Assembly (NCBI GenBank): GCA_963931865.1
Contig: OZ007510.1
Span: forward strand, 10,822,993 to 10,886,992
Length of the DNA: 64,000 nucleotides
Origin: Axinella damicornis
Taxonomy: Eukaryota; Porifera; Demospongiae; Axinellida; Axinellidae
Direction: 5' to 3'
In this document: positions 59,301 to 64,000 of the stretch, piece after piece
Layout of the letters: each line of letters opens with the position of its first letter
Position numbering within the stretch: position 1 is the first letter of the stretch
Translations under genes and position numbers: made by a program
The notes under the pieces: generated by a model
What the model saw: the letters and a program-made list of their open reading frames with translations, nothing else
What the model was told of the DNA's origin: nothing
Databases searched by the model: none

Positions 59301-62300
59301 CGTACTCTCAGGTACGTTTGCGAGTGTTTTTGTGAACTGCTAGGCAGTATCATTCTGTCTGCATGCTTGGTTTGGGGGGTAGTAGCTTCTTTGGCCGTTT
59401 TCCTGCTGGTGCATCAGTATGGTATTTCGAAATTTCCTTAGCCATCCCTAAATAGAGAACGCTACCGCGTTCTCTGATATCGAGCGACTTGCATTACGTC
59501 ATGCAAAGTGACAGCGCATGTGAACGTGATTCGCTTGCATGCGCGTGCTCCGGCCGGCCAGAGCTAGAGGCGCCTAGCGCCTAGGCTCGCTCCGTGAGTG
59601 TTTCCGTTCTCGGGTCCGGGCGTATTTTCATTCTCGTGTTCGGAGTGTCTCTCTCGGCCACCACAGAATGGTGTGCGAATGCAGCGTTTGCGAACTCTGT
59701 GTTCGGTCTGCGAACATTCGCGAACTCTGTGTTCGATCTGCGAACGCAGTGTTCGCGAACTCTATGTTCGGTCTGCGAATGTTTGCGAACTCTTATGTTC
59801 GGTCTGTGAACGTTCGTGAACTCTGTGTTCTGTTCGGTCTGCGAACGGTCGCGAACTCTGAACCGTCTGCGAATGCAGTGTTCGCGAACTCTGTGTTCCG
59901 TCTGCAAACGCAGTGTTCGCGAACTCTGTGTTCGGTCTGCGAACGTTCGCAAACTCTGAATGGTGTGCGAATGCAGCGTTTGCGAACTCTGTGTTCGATC
60001 TGCGAACGTTCGCGAACTGCGAACGCAGTGTTCGCGAACTCTATGTTCGGTCTGCGAACGTTCATGAACTCTGTGTTCGGTCTGCGAACGGTCGCGAACT
60101 CTGTGTTCCGTCTGCGAACGCAGTGTTCGCGAACTCTGTTCGGTCTGCGAATGTTCGCTAACTCTGAACGGTCTGAACGTTCGCGAACTCTGCGAACGCT
60201 GCGTTCGCAAACTTAACTCTGGGAGGTCTGCGAACGCAGCGTTCGCAAACTCCGAACGGTCTGGGAATGCAGCGTTCGCGACTCTGAACAGTCTGCGAAC
60301 GCAGCTTTCACGAACCCAGCTTTTGCAAACGCAGCTTACGTGAATGCTACATTCACAAAGTTCGTGAACGTTCGCAAAGTTCGCGAACCTTCTACTAACG
60401 ATTGCTAATTTGTCTTCCATCTGTCACATGTGCCATTAGTAGCTATGTTATTGTTGAGCAGAATTTTCGTGGTAACTGTCTCCCTGCAAAATATCTGTCA
60501 CTTTTAGCAACTAGACTGGGAAATTACTGCCGTCCTATATACATCTTCAATGCATGCAGGCAGTGGGTCAGTTGGGCATTGTGAAGGGGGTCAACAATGG
60601 AGGTGATGCTATTGTAGTAGTGAAGGGGAGGCCGTGGCTATTCAACCCTCTGTGTCTGTCGGCTGCACCAGATGAAAAGGTTTCAGATTTTCAAGGTACG
60701 TATGTTGCTATTTTAGGTTTAATTGGTTGCATGTGATACTTGTATGTAATAAATTAATCATTCGCCGCGGGCAGATCTTGTTAGGTCACACAGGGCTACA
60801 AGTGCCAAACTATCATCCTTCTATATATATTTGCCTGATGATGATTGCCTTTGCACAGAAGTTTAGATCTATCTGCACAGCCAAATGTATTCCAACCCTT
60901 AATAATGTAGCAGAACAATTAAGTTGGCCTTTGTCAGTCAGTCTTTTACCACGAGTGTGTCGTGACTTATTTTTTGCAACTTTCTCGTGTATACTGGTAC
61001 TGTTATCGGTCAACGTGGCACTATTATTTTATTGCACCATACCTGCCTGTTGTGTACTCTTGAGCCCCAAAGTGATGTCAGTCATAACTATATGTAGCCA
61101 CACACTTCCGCTAGCTGAACTGAAGCTCATCGTATGGAACATTACAATGTATATCATCATGGCTTTGACTGTACATATATAGCCTCGTTCCTAGGTCATT
61201 AAGTTTGGTATCACATAATATATTTATTGTTTGTACACGCATCTCAGAGCTATGTTCACGAGGTTATTTTTGACAAGCTTTCTTTGTTCTTCCACGATGC
61301 AGATACGGTATTGGGTGAAAATGTTGCCCTACTTCGCATGAGCATGCTCTCCCTGATTGAGAAGGAGGACTCTGATTTCCTTGTCCTTGCTGCACTCCTT
61401 GGGGAGGAGTCTGCCATCAGAGACTACCTGCAGAAATACCCCAATGAGGTGACCGGTGGTTGGGAATAAATAATGTGTGCAAGGGATCAACTGAACTACC
61501 TCACGTTATTACACTTTTTTTCAGCAAAATTATGTGTCCAAAGGATCAACCGAACTAGCTCGGGTTATTACATAGTGAGGGTGCTACTGACACAGTTTTT
61601 CCTGTGTACAGTCGTATATCTATTCTGGACATCTCGTCCAATGGGATTTGCAAAAAAATACAGGACTCCATGGACGGGCAACGTCATCATCAAAGTTGCT
61701 CCGTGGTCGTACCGTTCGACTCTGTGGTGGGAACCATATTATACTTTTGAATATTACGAGGGGCAACCGCACTCCTGGTAGCCGCGTTGCAACCTGTTGC
61801 AACTCGACGGTAGCGCAAGCTAGGTATGGCAACTCATTCCATTTAATGCACATGCCACGTGAGGACCATGCTCGCTCGGTGGTCGTCGACGTCGATCGAT
61901 TGATTGAGCTGAGTCAGCAATGACGGCCCAAGGAGAAGACAAGAAACTGTTACAGCGCTCACAATTTCGCCAGCACGGTGAGTTTTGGCATGTAAGCGTC
62001 AGTGAACGACAGCGATCACGGCCGTGTGGTCAGAATCTTCGCGTACCTTTCCTAAGAACGGTACTGCCACCGGAAGTAGGAGAGAGCGCTCGAGCAATGG
62101 CGGCCACGGTGAGACAAAAGCGCTTGTATCTCCGCCACCAAGGTGAGTTTCAGCACAATTATTTTGATTTTGTGTCACTGCATCATAGCGATCACGACGG
62201 TGTAGTCAGAATCTTTGTAGGCCATTCCAAAGTAGTCAAACGTTTATTATATTATATTACATTACGCGGCACAATTTTTCCCCTACCAGGAGTGTAACAT

Positions 62301-63406
62301 TATTTCCAGCGTAGACCACACCTATGGGCACTCCTCTAAGCAGCATTGTCGTCAAAAGTACAAAACCGTCTTCAAGTGTTCACGGTGCCCATCCAGTCCT
62401 GTATTTTTTCCTGTGGTACAGTATAGCGTAGTGCTTGTGCACTGAGAGATTCTGGTTCATACGTAAGTAGAATGATGAAAAGGAGCTTTGTCAATCTCCA
62501 ACTGACTCTGAGATTTAGGTGAATGTTATAAGCATGCGATTCTATATGCGAATATCTAATCCCAGTTGTGAGAAGTGTACAACTGTATTGTATGCAGAAG
62601 TCAGAAGTTGATGAGCTGTGTATTCACAGGTGAATGCACATGTTTCTGGGAAGGCACCGATTCACTGTGCTGCTGCAGCTGGCCGAGTTTCTGTCCTGAA
62701 AATGCTGCTTGAGTTTCAGGCCAACTTGGAGATAGAGGTTATATGATACAATTTGCTATTAGTTTTGCATGTACCCACTGTAATGCATGTATTGCATTTA
62801 GAGGGTGTCATTAAACACAGGATGAAGATGGACTAAGACCACTTCACCACTGTGCAGTAAGGTAACAAATTTTAACACTATAGTTTGTCTATATATACTA
62901 CTTTCAAGATTGCACTCATACAGGAAGGAGGTTGAAACTGCAATGGTGCTGTTAGATGCTGGTGCTGATCCAAATTCCAAGAGCCACGATGGGAACACTC
63001 CGACCACCGTAGCAGCTATAAAAGGAAACAATGATGTTCTGGCTCTTCTGGCTAAACATCCCAAAATAGATCTCAGCGCCCAGGTAGCTTGTCATTACTC
63101 ATACGGTGTATGATTCATGTCCATGCTGGTTGCTGTGTTGTATCATGGAGTTGCATGCCTATAGCGATCAACATATATATGTCCTGTACCTCATTTCTAA
63201 TATGCATGAGTTGTATACCTGTATTGCATAGGATTCAGATGGGGACACAGCCCTACACTGTGCAGTCCATGCTAAGAAACACCGAGCTGTGAAAATTCTC
63301 TTGGAAGCAGGTGCAGACCCTACTCTTGTCAACTTCCAGCTCATAACACCAATACATCTGGCGATAAGACTTGGCTTGATGCTGTAAGTTGAATTGTCAC
63401 AGTGTG

Positions 63407-63449
<43 letters not shown>

Positions 63450-64000
63450 ATCCTTGTCTTTAGGACAATGAATTGAAAGTATATTTGTTGGCACAGACAC
63501 AGCTCATTGTCTCAAAACTATAACACACCTTGCATGAGCATGCATAGTATTATGTGTTATCCATACACTTAATTCATTCAGGGCAGTGGAAGAGTTCATT
63601 ACATGCTTTCCCCAGCATGTAAACTTGAGGGACGATGAAGGCCTGACACCACTGCACGTGGCTGCAGTTGCCAACCATTGTGACATTGCCACTTACCTTG
63701 CTGAGCAGGTATAGTTACAGGGCGTACATGAAGCAGTGGCTATGCTTGATTTGTTCGCGAAATGTATCACCATGCATGGATTCTCATTGGTCTTCATGCC
63801 TGTGTTAATACCTCTCTCTGTTAATTCTAGAAATGCTGTGAGATAGATTCAAGGACCATGGCAAAGCAAACACCACTACATGTGGCAGCAATGAGAGGTA
63901 ACTCGAAAATGATGGAGTGCCTGGTGGGCTATGGGGCCAGCCTCAATGCTGCTGACTGCGATGAAGACACAGCATTACACCTTATCCTGAGCAAGAAGGA
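44345..64000 (+). CDS. MIB2: Mind-bomb-2-like E3 ubiquitin ligase, plus-strand copy (3' end outside window)
   Basis: This is the divergent paralogue of the minus-strand ligase, a Notch-ligand-type E3 ligase by family. Exons: 44345-44591, 46074-46245, 46388-46494, 46558-46616, 46753-46824, 46904-46970, 48056-48183, 49102-49206, 49593-49703, 60560-60695, 61303-61448, 62630-62737, 62821-62861, 62924-63083, 63232-63383, 63582-63708 and 63831 to the edge. Ten exon lengths are identical to the paralogue (107, 59, 67, 128, 111, 136, 108, 41, 160, 152, 127 classes), and phases agree. Domains: MIB/HERC2 ([18 protein letters not shown]), ZZ finger ([12 protein letters not shown] ... CFDYDLC), a second MIB/HERC2, MIB repeats ([39 protein letters not shown]) and ankyrin repeats. 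The RING would lie right of the window. In the second MIB/HERC2 domain the usual WGSQDGGEG is replaced by WSQEDLNSG, a difference worth noting. Intron 9 is 10.9 kb and full of repeats. Confidence 0.9.
44697..44774. mobile_element. 78-bp foldback element
   Basis: The ends are TAGCCCCATTCCCAGGCC and GGCCTGGGAACGAGGCTA. The inner CACCTCC and GGAGGTG pair around GATCGC. The flanks are C-rich and match at 7 of 9 positions, so the duplication is only tentative. It lies in intron 1 of the plus-strand ligase. Confidence 0.7.
44802..45094. mobile_element. 293-bp foldback element, second subfamily
   Basis: The ends are CAGTCTCGGTACCAGACTC and GAGTCTGGTTCTGAGACTA, with inner arms CTGGTACAGTTGCATAC and GTATGCAACTGTACCAG. 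Perfect 9-bp flanks GGTTGTAAC lie at 44793-44801 and 45095-45103. The terminal sequence differs from the TAGCCTC family, but the duplication length and structure are the same. Confidence 0.85.
45429..45885. mobile_element. CAGTRGCGGATCC-ended MITE
   Basis: The ends are CAGTAGCGGATCCAGAG and CTAGATCCGCCACTG, followed inward by GAACCCCCCTTTCAAAA-type sequence at both sides. Flanking GCCAC occurs on both sides (5 bp). There is no transposase ORF. It lies in intron 1 of the plus-strand ligase. Confidence 0.75.
47222..47406. repeat. 38-bp tandem repeat, five copies
   Basis: Units contain GTGCACCACCTTACTCACGG and ATCAGAGTAAGGACTAA. Each unit can itself fold (CTTACTC with GAGTAAG). It lies in the intron between ligase exons 46904-46970 and 48056-48183, 3' of a 5-bp-different boundary near AGTATCGAG. 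No coding signal was seen. Confidence 0.9.
48352..48748. mobile_element. TA-type MITE (TACTGTAGTT ends)
   Basis: The left end TACTGTAGTTGCTGATTATT and the right end AATTAACTACGGTA are weakly inverted. Subterminal TTTCGTGG and CCGTGAAA motifs recur in opposite orientation. It belongs by style with the other TACCGTA-ended elements and is intronic. Confidence 0.6.
49395..49479. mobile_element. 85-bp foldback element (9-bp TSD, 8/9)
   Basis: The ends are TAGCCTCGTTCCCAGGC and GCCTGGGAACGAGGCTA. The inner TCCCTCCCCCCTGTG pairs with CACAAAGGGGGGAG. The flanks are GGAAACCTG and GGAAGCCTG. It lies in the intron before exon 49593. Confidence 0.8.
49741..49972. mobile_element. 232-bp foldback element with perfect 9-bp TSD
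   Basis: The ends are TAGCCTCATTCCCAGGCC and GGCCTGGGAACGAGGCTA. The inner arms include ACCCCGTTTTTTCTGTTCTT and the exact complement, continuing through CCGTTGACAATAATACACGG. CCAAATGTC flanks both sides (49732-49740 and 49973-49981). It is one of the best-preserved copies. Confidence 0.92.
50684..51392. mobile_element. CAGGGGCGGATSC-ended element, 709 bp
   Basis: The ends are CAGGGGCGGATGCAGGATT and CTGGATCCGCCCCTG. Flanking GGTCT lies on both sides (5 bp). On its minus strand, near 51292-51110, a 60-codon frame begins [20 protein letters not shown], which resembles an N-terminal exon of a transposase-like protein. It is therefore probably an internally deleted derivative. Confidence 0.7.
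51478..51791. repeat. GCGAACGTTCGC satellite, left part
   Basis: Units of about 30 bp read CTGCGAACGTTCGCGAAC followed by TCTGTGTTCGGT or TCTGAAYGGT. The 12-bp core GCGAACGTTCGC is a perfect palindrome. It continues at 54035 beyond the inserted hAT element. Long open frames on both strands are a consequence of the repeat. Confidence 0.9.
51792..54034 (-). mobile_element. hAT DNA transposon inserted in satellite
   Basis: The terminal inverted repeats are TAGGCCTGTCCACATTATTC and its complement. A perfect 8-bp duplication CTCTGAAT lies at 51784-51791 and 54035-54042, a sequence that is itself part of the satellite unit. It is 2243 bp long and carries one transposase gene on the minus strand. 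The exact flanks suggest a fairly recent insertion. Confidence 0.95.
51944..53906 (-). pseudogene. hAT-family transposase, one frameshift
   Basis: This is the DNA transposase of the element. An N-terminal open frame (53906-53499) carries an acidic/serine-rich leader and a BED-like zinc finger ([20 protein letters not shown]). A second frame continues from about 53520 to 51944 with the catalytic part ([21 protein letters not shown]) and the C-terminal hAT dimerisation region ([17 protein letters not shown]). The frame changes once near 53505, within the residues just after the zinc finger. Otherwise no stops interrupt about 520 aa. The usual D, D and E catalytic positions cannot be verified by eye. 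Confidence 0.85.
54035..55285. repeat. GCGAACGTTCGC satellite, main block
   Basis: This is the continuation of the array interrupted by the hAT element. Units alternate between TCTGTGTTCGGTCTGCGAAC and TCTGAATGGTGTGCGAACGC types, with GCGAACGTTCGC or CGAACGCAGCGTTCG cores. Stop-free frames of about 350 codons exist on both strands. The right edge is diverged (TTCGCGAACCCAGC, TTCACAAAGTTCG). Confidence 0.92.
55500..55830. other. Unassigned intronic spacer
   Basis: There is no recognisable gene here. The segment at 55430-55495 (CAACAGCTGCTTCCCATG ... CACACACAACTC) matches 50260-50315 in the same orientation, so the satellite block is bracketed by a repeated flank. Three short imperfect direct repeats of CAGCACAATTCCAGA follow near 55618-55690. 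Confidence 0.5.
55834..56764 (-). pseudogene. Protein-kinase-like pseudogene fragment
   Basis: Minus-strand exon 56481-56368 encodes a catalytic-loop segment containing LAQALAFLH and [10 protein letters not shown], with clean splice sites on both sides. The next exon starts at 56179 and encodes [10 protein letters not shown] (DFD in place of DFG), an activation loop ending [12 protein letters not shown] and the subdomain IX stretch [11 protein letters not shown] frame change near 55990 follows, and kinase-like sequence resumes in another frame ([12 protein letters not shown]). A further exon-like segment at about 56700-56530 ends [12 protein letters not shown]. The frameshift and loss of the N-lobe suggest a dead copy. 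The family cannot be assigned with confidence; it looks TKL-like. Confidence 0.6.
57033..57320 (-). CDS. Unassigned small minus-strand ORF
   Basis: The frame begins [20 protein letters not shown] and remains protein-like for about 48 residues ([18 protein letters not shown]) before quality drops near a possible donor (AGAG|GCAAGT). A short exon-like segment at 56965-56898 ([17 protein letters not shown], then a stop) could follow. It could be the 5' end of the kinase-like relic or an independent small gene. No function is inferred. Confidence 0.3.
   Translation of the reverse strand: MAATRNARRRKLAKELLNVSTTAKRTAESLLEDNGDHEVKDSSLHIARGKCVQLFPSCMRMYTCGKPWNLDFLLTVYLVYTALWSLCVVVDLFCM
57430..58220 (-). 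other. Exon-like fragments, unknown gene
   Basis: On the minus strand, 57607-57578 ([10 protein letters not shown], donor GTAGTA) joins in phase to 57510-57430 ([20 protein letters not shown], then a stop). Further right, segments encode [19 protein letters not shown] (57880-57820) and [20 protein letters not shown] (58205-58145), each near plausible splice sites. Together they may be a small helical protein gene nested in intron 9 of the plus-strand ligase, but I could not close one continuous model. Confidence 0.3.
58359..58617. repeat. Perfect 118-bp inverted repeat
   Basis: The left arm 58359-58476 starts CTAGAAACAAAAAATTTTC and ends CTCAGTCCCATCCCA. The right arm 58500-58617 appears to be its exact complement. 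The loop is 23 bp. No target duplication was recognised, and the ends do not match the TAGCCTC family. Such perfection implies a recent origin or ongoing correction. Confidence 0.9.
58887..59168 (+). CDS. Unassigned ORF with two CxxC pairs
   Basis: The 93-codon frame begins [16 protein letters not shown] and contains CPKCNHH and KCRSCQYV, two CxxC pairs typical of a zinc ribbon. It ends at a possible splice donor (GTTCT|GTGAGT), so it may be a first exon. The downstream frame at 59205-59441 might belong to it. No family is recognised; this could be chance. Confidence 0.3.
   Translation: MAEIPCSGSDAPDDGFTRIQLISKCPKCNHHQQNQCAFDVNCACAFGTRDLWLHQNGFVLAIHGIVASQKCRSCQYVVKRDERSYYDESDVVL
59205..59441 (+). 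CDS. Unassigned small membrane-protein ORF
   Basis: The 78-codon frame has a highly charged Glu/Lys/Arg start, then a hydrophobic stretch near residues 48-70 ([20 protein letters not shown]) that could span a membrane once. The purine-rich start is a GAAGAAA microsatellite, which weakens the case for a real gene. Confidence 0.25.
   Translation: MLVNEKEEERRRKKKKEDDEIGIFRRLISRLPRTLRYVCECFCELLGSIILSACLVWGVVASLAVFLLVHQYGISKFP
59660..60395. repeat. GCGAACGTTCGC satellite, second block
   Basis: It has the same unit types as 54035-55285 but is more diverged, with many GCGAACGCAGTGTTCGC and CTGCGAATG variants. The right edge again ends in TTCACAAAGTTCGTGAACG, matching the right edge of the first block, so both blocks share a boundary and orientation. 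The adjoining exon of the ligase begins at 60560. Confidence 0.9.
61449..62629. other. Intron of the plus-strand ligase
   Basis: No exon was recognised here. Two related segments, CGATCACGGCCGTGTGGTC and CGATCACGACGGTGTAGTC with following TCAGAATCTT, are direct repeats about 190 bp apart (62011 and 62191). Open frames at 61473-61923 have no visible domain. Confidence 0.5.
63411..63447. repeat. (AG)n microsatellite
   Basis: This is about 37 bp of AG dinucleotide in the intron after the ankyrin exon 63232-63383 of the plus-strand ligase. Confidence 0.95.

Noticed and set aside
1..64000. tRNA or rRNA genes
   Set aside because: No A-box/B-box pair with a cloverleaf and no rRNA-like conserved blocks were recognised by eye; a covariance-model search would be decisive.

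Overview
The window is metazoan nuclear DNA. It has multi-exon genes with GT-AG introns, a mitochondrial-type GABA transaminase, Mind-bomb-2-type ubiquitin ligases, a Rho GTPase and abundant class I and II transposon debris. A sponge or another early-branching animal is my best guess from gene structure and repeat style; this is an inference, not proven from the sequence.

Layout, left to right. (1) 1-377: end of a 27-30-bp minisatellite element, sitting inside the left LTR of a degenerate Ty3/Gypsy element on the minus strand (378-3339). (2) 3380-12349: 4-aminobutyrate aminotransferase copy A, plus strand, with its 5' exons cut off by the Gypsy element and a 1-base deletion in one exon; probably a pseudogene. 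(3) 13576-21111: copy B, intact by exon phase (about 484 aa). A third 3'-end remnant lies at 24030-24240. (4) 22912-23490: a Rho GTPase with an uninterrupted CDS. (5) 25639-44243, minus strand: a complete 21-exon MIB2-like E3 ligase (973 codons). (6) 44345-64000+, plus strand: a paralogous MIB2-like gene with the same exon lengths, running off the right edge. The two ligase genes are head to head with about 100 bp between start codons. (7) The 10.9-kb intron 9 of the plus-strand ligase (49704-60559) holds a hAT transposon inserted in a GCGAACGTTCGC satellite, a kinase-like pseudogene, a 118-bp perfect inverted repeat and some small unassigned ORFs.

The most unusual content is non-genic. A family of foldback elements begins TAGCCTCRTTCCCAGGCC, ends with its inverse and is flanked by 9-bp target duplications; the arms differ in sequence from copy to copy, yet most copies are closely self-complementary. 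One exon end with its splice donor has been amplified into a 42-bp in-frame minisatellite offering eight donors. A 78-bp segment carrying a start codon and splice donor is repeated four times, separated by G runs of 41, 29, 22 and 7. Functionally, GABA transaminase removes GABA in mitochondria, MIB ligases act on Notch ligands at the membrane and Rho controls actin; I see no operon-like logic linking them.
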